Origin: Proteles cristata cristata
Taxonomy: Eukaryota > Chordata > Mammalia > Carnivora > Hyaenidae
NCBI GenBank assembly: GCA_017311185.1
Contig: JAESUZ010001757.1
Coordinates: forward strand, 1,302,001-1,366,000
DNA: 64,000 nucleotides
Reading direction: 5' to 3'
Shown in pieces: positions 25,295 through 39,429 of this stretch. Within the stretch, counting starts at the first letter, position 1, and each line of letters starts with the position of its first letter. The notes beneath the pieces are model-generated. The model saw nothing but the letters and a program-made list of their open reading frames with translations. It made no database searches and was not told where the DNA came from. A program made the translations under genes and the position numbers.

Positions 25295-25755
25295 GTTCTC
25301 CCAGAGAACGCGATCGCCCTCTGGGTTGCATTTACAAGCAGAATTTGGTGACGCAACTCTGGCCACTACGCCGCCACCGGGGAGTAAGAGGAAAGGGGCC
25401 CGGATTCCTCCCGGTAGGAAGACTATCCGGACCAAAGAAAGAGGCTGGCGACGGGAAGGAAGAACAGATCAAGCGTTTGAATAGCGGCCACAGGGCAACC
25501 CCTAAAGCCAGTGCAGAGTTAACAGGCGCGCGTCACACACCGTTCCCCCGTCTGCCTCCCCCCTACCCCATCCACCCGCCGCTGTGTGTCACCTTCCTGT
25601 TCGGAAGTCTTCGTAGGTTGCTGGGACAGAACTGGGGGCGCCTGCTCCACCCTTCAGGTATCCGGTTGGAAGAAAAGCCAGTCTCAACAACTTGATTCTC
25701 TACGTTAAATGATAAGTTTAGCAGACCGTCCGTCTCCAACCGTCGAACATTAGGG
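25295..25755. promoter_or_regulatory. Small CpG-enriched unique block upstream of the alternative promoters
   Basis: About 450 nt with many CpGs (for example GAACGCGATCGCC and AGGCGCGCGTCA) in otherwise AT-rich DNA. It has no recognised repeat. An ATG frame of 142 codons (25267-25695) crosses it, but I recognise no protein in it. It could be an enhancer or an unannotated first exon; a CAG|GTATCC donor-like site is at about 25658. Confidence 0.35.
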
Positions 25756-26116
25756 TAGGGGGAGGAAGGAGAACATCAGCGGTTCTTTTTCTGTTCCAAC
25801 CACAAATCATACGGTTGTGCCTCTTCTCTGTTCCACGCAGAGCCCTCTAACTTGAATTCCACGTTCCTCCTGGAATGAATGTGGCACAGCGTCTTTAAAA
25901 AAAAAAAAAAAAAATGACCCCTGTGCATGTGTTTTGAATCTTTTCTGGACTGATTTGTGATGATAGTCAAGTTACATTTCTTGTGTGTCTTGCTGGGGGT
26001 GTAATAAACTCAGGACGCTGATGACTGTAATTTTCTGAGTGATGTTGCAATGGAGAGAATAAATGGCCCAGTGTTGAACTTTGCAGCTTGCTCCCTTCCT
26101 GTATGTAAATTGCCAT

Positions 26117-26124
26117 TATATAAA
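26117..26124 (+). promoter_or_regulatory. SGK1: TATA box of the isoform 3-type SGK1 promoter
   Basis: TATATAAAG in unique sequence, 163 nt upstream of the alternative exon donor region's ATG. An inferred start near 26147 would give a 5' UTR of about 140 nt and a first exon ending at 26320. Confidence 0.6.
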
Positions 26125-26286
26125 GTGGGGTGCATCCCAGAGCAGGACAGCTGCCTCTGACTCCTGCTCCCTGTCATCTCAGCCTTATCAGGCACAAAGC
26201 AGGGAGACTATTTCCACCATAACTGAGCTCTACCTCCAGCCTCCAGAAAGTAATCCCCAACATTCATATCCTAGGCAACCTGAAGA

Positions 26287-26320
26287 ATGAAGGAGGAAGC
26301 TATAAAATCCCCTTTGAAAG
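26287..26320 (+). CDS. SGK1: SGK1 alternative first coding exon (isoform 3-type, MKEEAIKSPLK)
   Basis: Eleven codons from ATG (26287) read MKEEAIKSPLK, then one G before the donor AAAG|GTTTGT. This phase joins exon 2 to give LK-A-FMKQRR. From memory, human isoform 3 ends MKEEAIKPPLKAFMKQ but begins about 40 residues further upstream. Here the equivalent upstream start is CTG, and the longer frame is shifted and hits a stop at 26288. If translated, this isoform would therefore start at the inner Met. A TATA box at 26117 supports a local promoter. The exon identity is well supported; translation from this ATG is inference. Confidence 0.75.
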
Positions 26321-26687
26321 GTTTGTGCGATTTTATTACTATAATTTGGAGGGAATGGATAAAACGAAGATGCTTTAGAGGATCCGGGGTTACTTGGTCT
26401 GCAGAAGGCACAGGAGGTGGAGACACAGAGGAGGGTCTCTGATGGAAGGTTTCTCAGTTTCGTGTTTTAAGAATAAACACGCAGAAATCTTGGTGCAGGT
26501 CGGTGTTTCCGGGCAATCTTTGCAAAATTTGCTGTCTTAAAAGGGGACGGAATGGTCAGGGAGTTGGAGTGGAACCCAGTGCAGGGGCCATTGGCAGTGA
26601 CAAAGTCATATTCTATGAAGGATCCATAGAAGAGGAAGTAGTAATAGGCCACCTACTGCCGCTTGGAGTTTCCTACCCCTTACTTTA

Positions 26688-27185
26688 TTTATTTATTTTT
26701 TTTACATTTTTTTTTATTTTTATTTTTTTTACAAATAGTTTATTGTCATATTGGTTTCCATATAACACCCAGTGCTCATCCCCACAAGTGCCCTCCTCCA
26801 TGCCCATCTCCCCCCTCCCCCCACATCTATCAGTCCTCAGTTTGTTTCTCAGCATTCAAGAGTCTCTCATGGTTTGCCTCTCTCCCTTTCCCCCACCATT
26901 TCTGCCCTTCTTCTCCCCCTTGGTCCTCTGTTAAGTTCCTCCTAATCCTCCTATACGTGCACACATATGATATTTGTCTTCTCTGCCTGACTTATTTCGC
27001 TCAGCATCACGCCCTCAAGGTCCATCCATGTGGCTACACATGGCCAGATTTCATTGTTTCTCATTGCCATGTAGTATTCCATGGTATAGATAAACCACAT
27101 CTTCTTGATCCATTCATCTGTTGATGGACACTTAGGCTCTTTCCAGGTTTTAGCTATTGTGGAGAGGGCTGCTATGAACATTGGA
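26688..27185 (-). mobile_element. 5'-truncated felid L1, 3' end, between two SGK1 promoters
   Basis: Antisense copy of the L1 3' UTR and ORF2 C-terminus; on the minus strand the ORF2 tail motif MEYYMAMRNNE is readable. The T-rich tail is at the left. A 16-bp perfect target duplication (CCTACCCCTTACTTTA) at 26672-26687 and 27186-27201 fixes the ends. Confidence 0.92.
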
Positions 27186-28065
27186 CCTACCCCTTACTTT
27201 ACATTGGAGCATCAATATCAGGCATTGAGAAATGCTTTTTTAAAGAGTGGGCGCTGAGCAAACTTCCCCAGCCGGTCTCCAGGAGAGACACTGCGTGTTC
27301 CCTTCGCAGTTTGGGGCTCTTGCAACCGAGCAAACCAAGCAGCAGCTGAGGCTACAGATCATATTAGGGCAAATGAGGTGCTTGCGCCTGCAAAACAAAT
27401 CCCTGCCCAGGGCGAAAGAAAAAACCGCTTCACAGGCTATTCTTGGTTCGACAGCTGGTATTTCGGCGTGTGTCAGACCCAGTATGCAACTCAAAAACGG
27501 CAGGGCCCTTGGCAGTCAGGGGTCACGGCGGGGCAGCCGCCGCAGACAACACCAGCAAGCGCCAGCTACCCGGCCCCGCAAACCCGAGTTCCCCGCAGCC
27601 GCCTCCCGCTCCCGGCCCGGCCGCTGTGCTCGCGGCTTCCCCCCAGCGCTGGCCCGGGTCCCCGCGCCCGCGGTCAGGCTGCAGCGCCCAGGCATCGCCC
27701 GGCGGCGGGGTTACCGGAAGGCGCCGCACCGCGGCCCCGCAGGGCTCCCCTCTCCTCCGCTTGCTGGAGCGCGGGCACCCGGCTAATCTTCCACGAGTTC
27801 ACGAGTCCCAGTTTCTCTGGGACTCGCGTTGTAAAGAGCAAGGCGGTTAAGCCGTAAGAAGGCTCCCGGGTCAGCGCTGAAATAAACCGGAGGAGGGGCA
27901 GGGAAGACGAGGACAGACTAAGGGGTTTTTAAGACAATGTACTGCGACCGAGCGCAGGCTTCAGGTGGGAGGGCGGGACAGGGAACCCGCGAGTCGCCGC
28001 GGCCCGGGGTCACGCCAGGTCGGCGCCTTGCGCGGGGCCGCCGCTCCCCCAACTTGCCGCTAGCT

Positions 28066-28071
28066 CACGTG
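28066..28071 (+). promoter_or_regulatory. E-box CACGTG
   Basis: Perfect palindromic E-box in GCTCACGTGTTCGTGG, 49 nt upstream of the GRE. Possible USF/MYC/HIF-type site; function is inferred from the motif only. Confidence 0.4.
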
Positions 28072-28119
28072 TTCGTGGCGTGGCGGAGATTAAAGATGCA
28101 AGAAGAATTGCACGCGGAA

Positions 28120-28134
28120 CGGACAGAATGTTCT
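28120..28134 (+). promoter_or_regulatory. SGK1: Glucocorticoid response element
   Basis: CGGACAGAATGTTCT: two hexamer half-sites (GGACAG and TGTTCT) spaced by 3 nt, about 1.2 kb upstream of the inferred canonical start. Known SGK1 promoters carry a GRE of nearly this sequence at about -1.2 kb that drives glucocorticoid and mineralocorticoid induction. Confidence 0.85.
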
Positions 28135-28414
28135 CAAAGATTAGTGGGGGGGAGAGTGAAATGCAGATTGTACTTTTTCCCCCCCTTTAGCGCAGAGACG
28201 AATTTTATTTCCGCCCCCTCCCCTACACATTCCTGACCTCTCCCTCCCCCTTCCCTCTTTCTTTCCTTCCTTCCTCCGCTTCCAAGTTCTGGGATTTTGC
28301 AGCCTTGCCTGGCTTCGGCCAAAAGCACAAAAAAGGCGTTTTCGGAAGCGGCTCGGCCGTGCACAAGGGCCATTTGTTTGTTTTGGGTCTCGGGGCAGGA
28401 AATCTTGCCCGGCC

Positions 28415-28421
28415 TGAGTCA
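28415..28421 (+). promoter_or_regulatory. AP-1 site TGAGTCA
   Basis: Consensus TGAGTCA in CCTGAGTCACGG, 83 nt upstream of the alternative ATG at 28504. It could serve that promoter. Motif evidence only. Confidence 0.45.
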
Positions 28422-28503
28422 CGGCGGCTCCTTCAAGGAAACGCCAGTGCTCCGCCGTCGCCCGCTCCCGCTGCGCGCCCGGCCGCCGCCGCGCACCGGG
28501 GAG

Positions 28504-28612
28504 ATGCAGGGCGCGCTGGCGAGGGCCCGGCTCCAGTCCCTGCTCCGGCCCCGCCACAAAAAGCGGGCCGAGGCGCAGAAACGCAGCGAGTCCTTCCTGC
28601 TGACCGGCCTGG
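28504..28612 (+). CDS. SGK1: SGK1 alternative first coding exon (MQGALARARL isoform)
   Basis: Thirty-six codons from ATG read MQGALARARLQSLLRPRHKK through SFLLTGL, then one G before the donor G|GTAAGC. This phase gives the common Ala at exon 2. It corresponds to a human SGK1 isoform that, from memory, starts MGEMQGALARARLESLL. Here the codon matching the first human Met is ACC, so the inner Met is the first ATG in this frame. The upstream frame is open to 28297 but has no ATG. The exon lies in the CpG island without a TATA box. It replaces the hydrophobic GMVAILI degradation segment with an Arg/Lys-rich leader. Confidence 0.85.
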
Positions 28613-29019
28613 GTAAGCGTCGCGGCCGCCGCCACGCGGGGACCAGCCCGCTCCGCCGCTGGTCGCGCGGCTCGGGCACCCCAGAGGGGCCGGGGGTGTG
28701 GGTGCCTCGTCCTCAGGGTGGAGGGACTGAGGCCGCGCGAGGGGGCGTCCCGGCCCCACGGCGACCCCGCAGACGGCCGCCCTCGGCCGAGAGACCGCTC
28801 GGGAGGGTTGTGCACGGCCGCCGGGGGGTGGGGGGGCCGGTGGGGGGGCCTGCGGAGTTAGGGGAGATGGCCGGCCCCGGGACCGGGAGGGGATCGGCCG
28901 TGAGGGTGTGACAGACCGGAGCTGGCACGGAGCCACCGGCTTGCTTGCCGCGCGCCGGGCGGAACGCGCCCCAGTGCCGCGACTCTGATTTCCCAGCCGG
29001 GTGGAATAAATGAGAAAGG

Positions 29020-29030
29020 TGGAAAATTAC
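29020..29030 (+). promoter_or_regulatory. SGK1: TonE-like (NFAT5) site
   Basis: TGGAAAATTAC fits TGGAAANNYNY. SGK1 is induced by hypertonicity, so a site about 300 nt upstream of the start is plausible. Motif evidence only. Confidence 0.4.
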
Positions 29031-29207
29031 CCCGGACTCGCCCTGCCCCCGCCCCCGCCGCCTGCGGTTTCCCTCTGCCCCGCGGAGTCGCCCAGAGGGG
29101 CAGATAACAGCCCTGCGGCGGGGCCTCCCGGGCAGTCCCGGCGCTCCCCGCCCCCGCCCGGAGGGCTCGCCACCGCGGGCCACCAGGCGGTCGGACGGGC
29201 CGTGCGG

Positions 29208-29237
29208 CCGCCAGGGGGCGGGGCCGTGGGCGGGGCC
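29208..29237 (+). promoter_or_regulatory. SGK1: CTCF-like core and two GC boxes
   Basis: CCGCCAGGGGGCGG (29208-29221) fits the CTCF core. It overlaps GGGGCGGGGC and is followed by GGGCGGGGCC (29228-29237), typical Sp1 sites 60-85 nt upstream of the TATA box. Confidence 0.6.
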
Positions 29238-29293
29238 GGGTGGCGCCGCTTCCTCGTTGTGGCGTGAGCCCCTCCCCGCGGCGGCTCGGGGCT

Positions 29294-29299
29294 TATAAA
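29294..29299 (+). promoter_or_regulatory. SGK1: SGK1 canonical TATA box
   Basis: TATAAA in GGGGCTTATAAAGCCGG. The predicted start is about 29322-29328, giving a 5' UTR of roughly 57 nt before ATG 29383. Confidence 0.85.
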
Positions 29300-29382
29300 G
29301 CCGGCGGCGCGGCGCGCGCCGGGCATAGGCTGAGTCGGTCTCCCATCGCTAACGTCTAACCCGTTCGGCTCTTTCTACGGAG

Positions 29383-34002
<4,620 letters not shown>

Positions 34003-34032
34003 ACAGTCCTAGGGTCGGTCGCCAAGGATTCT

Positions 34033-34057
34033 TGTGTGTGTGTGTGTGTGTGTGTGT
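34033..34057. repeat. (TG)n in the SGK1 3' UTR
   Basis: About 12 TG units, 30 nt after the stop codon. Confidence 0.95.
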
Positions 34058-35037
34058 AAGTGTTCTGGTTAGCCTTCTGGCAGAGCTGCTGGCTGACAGG
34101 ACATCTTAAAAGAGAATTTGCACATCTCTGGAAGCTTGCACGTCTTGGCAGTCTTATTGCACACTGTTCGCTGGACGTTTTTTGAACAGCACATCCTCCT
34201 CTCGGTGAGCTCATGAGGTTTTCATTTCTCTTCTTCCTTCCAACATGGTGCTATCTCTGCAGTGAGCGTGCCGCCGTAGACAGATGTAGTCTTATTAGGA
34301 CGGCGCGGTTAGTTCTAAGGAGGATTCTCTGAAGGTCTGTCTGGGCCGTGATGTCGAATCTTATGAAATGTGCCTTTTCCGAGGAGATCGTGTTAGCTCC
34401 AGAGCTTTTCCTGTTGCAGAGTGGTTCGGTCCCTTATTTTCCCCTGTGGGTTTACTGTGTGAACAGTGGTATGAGTGTGGTATGCCTGACCACAGATGGG
34501 TTTCGTTATAAGCATCAATGTGACACTTGCAGGACACTACAATGTGGGACATTGTTTGTTTCTTCCATATTTGGAAGATAAATTTATGTGTAGACCGTTT
34601 TTTTTTTGTAAGATACAGTTAATAACTAAACTTTATTGAAAATGGTCTTGCAATGACTCGTATCCAGATGCTTAAAGAAAGCATTGCTGCTACAAATATT
34701 TCTATTTTTAGAAAGGGTTTTTATGGACCAATGCCCCAGTTGTCGGTCGAAGCCTGGTATTTTCATTGTTTAAAATGTCACCTATAAAATGGGCATTATT
34801 TATGTTCCTCTTTTTTTTTTTTTGGCATTCCTGATAATTGTATGTATTGTATAAAGAAAGTCTGTACATTGGATTATAACACTAGTATATTTAAACTTAC
34901 AGGCTTATTTGTAATGTAAACCACCATTTTAATGTACTGTAATTAACATGGTTATAATATGTACAATTCTTCCCGCCGCCTCCCCGGCTCCCCACCACAC
35001 AACTTTTTTTGTGTGTGATAAACCACCTTTGGTTTGC

Positions 35038-35043
35038 AATAAA
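35038..35043 (+). promoter_or_regulatory. SGK1: SGK1 polyadenylation signal AATAAA
   Basis: Canonical hexamer in GCAATAAAACCTTG, followed by a T/G-rich stretch (GTGTCATGTGTGTTATTTAT) about 25-45 nt downstream. It fits the usual end of SGK1 mRNA. Confidence 0.9.
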
Positions 35044-35060
35044 ACCTTGAAAAATATTTA

Positions 35061-35365
35061 CATAAATTGTGTCATGTGTGTTATTTATATCTCGGTTGGG
35101 GAGGGGGGTATAATAATGGGTCCATTTATAATTTAAAACCTGGGAAATGCTGCTGCTGTAATTTCCAGCTCAGTGGTTTGCTTCCACAGACTCCAGCTTC
35201 AGACTCTGGGGGGCCAGAGAGGCATCTTTGGATGTCAGTCATTCATAAACCCACCCAAATAAATCCTCTTCAATAGACAAATGCAGATCACAAGGACAGC
35301 CATGAAGCGATGTTCCCTATATTTATTGCCTGCCCTACGAAATTGGCTGTCTGTCCCAACATTTG
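35061..35365. other. Immediate 3' flank of SGK1
   Basis: No gene or repeat recognised. Includes a G-rich GGTTGGGGAGGGGGG stretch just past the cleavage region (35094-35108), which may help termination. Confidence 0.4.
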
Positions 35366-35369
35366 GCTT

Positions 35370-35510
35370 ACCTAACAGGTCATTCTTTCAACAATGAGTG
35401 CCTACTCTGGGCCCGGCTCTGCTCTGAGGGCTGGGAATATAGAAGCAGGCAAAGCAGACAAATCACTGTCCTTACAGAGCCTAATAGAAAAGACGCTTTT
35501 TCAATAAAGG
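35370..35510 (+). repeat. L2-like relic
   Basis: TGAGTGCCTACTCTGGGCCC followed by GCTGGGAATATAGAAGCAGG, the usual LINE2 3' pattern. Confidence 0.5.
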
Positions 35511-35519
35511 AGTTTGTTG

Positions 35520-37150
35520 AAATGGAAGTCAAGATAATAGTCTGTAAGTAGAATGCCACTAAAGAGGGTGAGGGTGTCTGTGACAAATGGATATATTTCC
35601 CAGAAGCTGAGAGTACTGAGAGCTGAATGAAGTCCCATGCCAGCTCAGAGAAGGACCCCAAGGAGCCAGCCGCTGGCATAGACCAGAAGTGTCTTGAGCC
35701 CGTGTGTACCCAGCAGTGCGTGGACCCAGCTGACTCTGGAGTGTAGAGGCCGCTCTTAAGGCCCATACCACTGGAATATCTACTGTAGAAGAAGGAAAGA
35801 TAGGAAAATATTAAGAGATCATCCAAATTTGAATCCAAATTGTTTCTGCCATTTTACTTTTCTAGGCTTTTCACACAAATTCCTGATGAATAGGGTGTCC
35901 TCCAACAGTTGATGCCTGCTGCCTTGACATCTAAATCTACTGCACTCTCTGAACCCGACCTCTCGGTTTGCACATGGATTTCCCCAGGAAAGCTGTGATC
36001 TTTTCCCCTTATACCGTGGTTCTTACATCTCACTTCCTACCACCCCTGAACCTCCCAAGGCTTCTAAAGGTATTTGGAGATGGCTTAGTTCTTCTCCTCT
36101 GTAATCCGCTGAAGTGAGTCAATGACTTTGCACTGAAGCTGGGCCCCAGCTTTGCATTTGAGATGCTATTCGACTATAGGCACTAGGTACACATTAAATC
36201 TCCTACCAGACCCAAATGCCAAAGTCAGCTGCAGTGACAGAGCTCTAAAGCCTGCATTTTCCCAACAGAGATTGATACCAGCTCTGAAGGGGAGGCTTTT
36301 TGCAGATCTTCCCTTCATTCCCATTATCAATAACAGTTACAAACTCCTTCCTGAACAAAAGGCGCTTAAATTACATTTTTATCTGAACACAGTTCTTCCA
36401 GGTGTGGGAATCTCCAATCTAATTATAGTTAAGTCACTGGGGCCAGTCATGGATTACAGAGCTTTTTAGTTTTTTAAGGGTGGACACTTGGTTGCATTGA
36501 GTTACAGTCAATCACTGTATAAGACCTGATCCTGTTGCTCAGGAATTGGTAAGAGCAGAGGTGTCCCCCAAGGGTTGTCCCACATACAGTGAGAGATGAG
36601 ATCAAACACAAGTGGGCGGGAAGGGAACAAGACAACAAGGAAGCTAAGAAAGAACAAGGGATCCATTTTTTTTTAAGGGCAAATATTTACTAAGTACTGT
36701 GATGTCAAGTAGCAATACACGCAAGGATATCTTTTATCTGGGAGGGGAAAGTTCCTCCCTGCCAGCATTTGAAACTACAACTTGAGCCTGGTGGTTGCAA
36801 AAGGGGACAGTACACTTCTCCATTGCTCTCTCCATGCATCCGTTCAACAGCGGGTTTGGGGGAATGTACTCAGCTATGAGTCCCACATGTTAAAAGGGGA
36901 CTCTGAAACCGCCGCTACTACAAAGACTGAGTCAGTTACTGTGCTTGGGGCATTGGCCATCAACTTGGGGAGGCAGGGCACCTACTCGTGATGTATGGCA
37001 GGTGCTGAATGCAGGGTAAGGAGAACTTCAGAAGTCCAGAGGCTTCTGTGGGATCAACTGCCTGGAGCAGGCTTCACAGAAGGGATGCCAAAGATTCTTA
37101 CCAACCGATTCTATTTGTAGGAAGTCTAATTGGGTGCAGGTGCTCGGGAT
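35520..37150. other. Intergenic sequence without recognised feature
   Basis: Unique sequence. A minus-strand frame of 152 codons (35380-35838) and a + frame of 105 codons (36152-36469) have no recognisable domain. Confidence 0.45.
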
Positions 37151-37159
37151 TAGAAAATA

Positions 37160-37375
37160 ACACTAATAACTAATGCTAGTGAGCTGTTACTATATGCCAG
37201 ACATTCGTCTAAGTACTGTATAGTCTATTTGAAAGCAATCCTGGGATATCAAAAGTGAAGAGACTAGCACAGAAAGGTAACTTGCTGGTTAGTAAGTGGT
37301 GAAGTTAGAAGTCAAATCATGATGGTCTGTCCCCAAAGCCTGTCCTTGTAACAATTATGCTCTTCTGCCTAACAG
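37160..37375 (-). repeat. MIR-like relic
   Basis: Reverse MIR core (GAAAGGTAACTTGCTGGTTA) preceded by TACTATATGCCAGACATTCG. Confidence 0.5.
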
Positions 37376-37539
37376 GTGACAACAGATGTAGAAGAGGTGA
37401 CTGTGTGTTTGTTAGCCATTCACTTATTATTTCATCAGACATTTACTAAGATATCTTGTAGGCATCATGCTATGCAGAGAAAGAGAAAGGGGGTTGGGAT
37501 TTGCAAGTGTAATGTAGACACTATCAGTTGTTGATGAAG

Positions 37540-38190
37540 CTTAAGAGCAGCTGGAAGTACAAAGTACATTACCATCGGAGTGTAAAGTAGCACAACCATT
37601 TTGGAAAACTGACACTACTTACTAAAGATGATCATGCATATAACATGCTTTATACCCCATGCTTTATACCCTATGCCATGCTTTATACCCCAAAGAACGA
37701 ACCTGTATTCAATAAAAAATTTGCAAACTGTTACTGGGAGTACAATTCATATTAGCCACAAATGGGAATGATTCAAAATGACCACCAACAGTAAATTTGT
37801 ATGATTTCATATAAGGGAATACTATATATACTAAAATGGAAATGCATGCTTGTTACATACAATAACAGGGAATAAAGCTCACAAACAAACATAATAAACA
37901 GACTGTATGATATAATTTATATAAAATTTGAAAGCAGACAAACAAAATGAATCTATATGGAAGTCAGGCTATGATCACCTTTGGGGAGAGGACATGGATA
38001 GAGATAACGAGGAAGAAGGTACATGAAAGGAGTAGTCTTCTGGGTGCTGGTAATTTCTCGGTCTGGCTGGTGGTCTCAGGGAATAGTTTTGCTTTTTGAT
38101 ATTTCACCAAGTTGTTTGCTTATGATATGTGTACTTTTCTCTGTGATGTATCAATACAAATGTTTGTTAAAATATGTCAAAAATGTTATG
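37540..38190 (+). mobile_element. Old L1 3' end relic
   Basis: Sense-strand remnant of an old L1 3' region. Includes CATTTTGGAAAACTGACA, ATAAGGGAATACTATATATA, ATAATTTATATAAAATTTGA and the 3' UTR-like CTTTTCTCTGTGATGTATCA. Contains three tandem copies of ATGCTTTATACCC (37645-37691). Confidence 0.65.
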
Positions 38191-38404
38191 TAGTATAATA
38201 AAAACAGGACATTATGGGAACACAGAGGAGGGCCACCTTACCTAATTATGGGGTCAGGGACTAAGTTTTCAGATGGTGTAGGCCAGAGACGCTTAGGGAG
38301 ATCTGGAGTGTTCAGATAGGCTGTGTTGGGAACTAGATCTTGGAAGAGAGGCAGAAAGAGAGGCATTTCAGGTGCTGGCTGGTAGAGGCCCAAGAGTGAG
38401 GGGG

Positions 38405-38560
38405 CAGCTTACATAAGCTCAGTGGATAGAATATTGGAAAAGGAAGGTTGTCAGACAGACCTAGATCAGAATCCCAGCCCTACTGATCAGCTTTCTAGCT
38501 GCAGGCATATAGTAACTCTCTTCTAACCTACCTCTTCACAGTGATCTGTGAGAGAGACAA
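38405..38560 (+). repeat. MIR-like relic
   Basis: AGACCTAGATCAGAATCCCA and TAGCTGCAGGCATATAGTAA match the forward MIR core. Confidence 0.5.
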
Positions 38561-38864
38561 GGTCAGAAGGAATTGAAATTCAAAGAATGAAAATTAATCT
38601 CTTCTTTCCCAACTCATTATATTTCTCAATTTCCCCTCCTCTTTACTAGATTAGAGGAGAAAAGGATATTAAAAAGCAGTGAGAAATCATTTTGAATAGA
38701 GGGATGGACCTTGTAACTGCTGTTCTTGAAAGTCTCATGAAGTTTAGAACTCAGAAGGGAGCCACAGAAGCATTTGGAGGCTTTCCATGAGGAAAGTGAA
38801 GTGACTAAAAGAAGTGTTCTTGTGGCTCTTGCCAAGAGCTGAGTACAAGGAGATCTTTATCATT

Positions 38865-38962
38865 AGAAGAAGGAGGAGGAGGAAGAGAGAAGAAGAAGAA
38901 GAAGAAGAAGAAGAAGAAGAAGAAGAAGAAGAAGAAGAAGAAGAAGAAGAAAGGAAGAGGAG

Positions 38963-38994
<32 letters not shown>

Positions 38995-39060
38995 AGGGGA
39001 GGAAGAGGAAGGGGAAGGGAAGGGAGAGGAGGGGAAGGAGGGGAAGAAGAAGAAAAGAAA
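38865..39060. repeat. 196-nt homopurine tract, (GAA)n and (GGA)n
   Basis: Every base from 38865 to 39060 is A or G. A (GAA)n core is followed by (GGA)n and GGGGAA-type units. It produces long Glu/Arg/Lys, Ser and Leu frames that are not genes. Confidence 0.97.
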
Positions 39061-39217
39061 CCATCTAGGACTGTTTTCCTCTAACTGCATGAAAATTGTT
39101 ACCCAGTCACCAAAACCTACAATTACTTATTATAACTTAGACTTTACTGTGCTTAGATATGATCTTTCCTGGTCTATTTGCCCTTACATACTTGTTATAT
39201 AAGAAGGTGTTTAATTT

Positions 39218-39416
39218 GGGGCACCTGGGTGGCTCAGTCAGTTAGGTGTCCCACTTGGGCTCAGGTCATGATCTCACGGTTGGTGGGTTCGAACCCTGTC
39301 TGTGCTGACAGCTCAGAGCCTGGAGCCTGTTTCTGATTCTGTATCTCCCTTTCTCTCTGACCCTCCCCTGCTCACACTGTGTCTCTCTCAGAAATAAATA
39401 AAGCATTAAAAAAAAA
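39218..39416 (+). mobile_element. Felid Can-SINE, first after the SINE-free SGK1 interval
   Basis: Target duplication TGTTTAATTT at the left and after the A-tail. Confidence 0.95.
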
Positions 39417-39429
39417 GATCATGTTTAAT

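Larger units (their letters stand above)
27500..29340. promoter_or_regulatory. SGK1: CpG island at the SGK1 promoter
   Basis: About 1.8 kb of dense CpG and GC-rich sequence with no recognisable transposon. It holds the alternative exon 28504-28612, the canonical TATA and start, and the regulatory motifs listed separately. Boundaries are judged by eye. Long overlapping reading frames inside it on both strands are a by-product of high GC. Confidence 0.9.
34003..35060 (+). other. SGK1: SGK1 3' UTR
   Basis: About 1.06 kb from the stop codon to just past an AATAAA. It is AT-rich in its distal half and free of recognisable transposons. It contains a (TG)n run at 34033-34057 and a T tract near 34810. 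The exact cleavage site (about 35055-35062) is inferred. Confidence 0.88.

Noticed and set aside
25267..25695. 142-codon ATG frame as a new gene
   Set aside because: No recognisable domain and Pro/Arg-rich sequence in a CpG-rich block; kept only as a possible regulatory region or exon.
27247..27857. Overlapping + strand frames of 135-179 codons
   Set aside because: They lie at the CpG-island edge, where high GC removes stop codons. Ala/Pro/Arg-rich composition in several frames at once and no recognisable protein.
28297..28503. N-terminal extension of the alternative SGK1 exon
   Set aside because: The frame is open but contains no ATG before 28504; the extension would need a TTG start.
28141..29326. 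Long minus-strand frames (up to 224 codons) in the CpG island
   Set aside because: Mirror of GC-rich promoter sequence with low-complexity Pro/Arg/Ala composition, overlapping real + strand SGK1 exons.
38744..39090. Poly-Ser, poly-Leu and Glu/Arg-rich frames
   Set aside because: Pure translation of the homopurine repeat.
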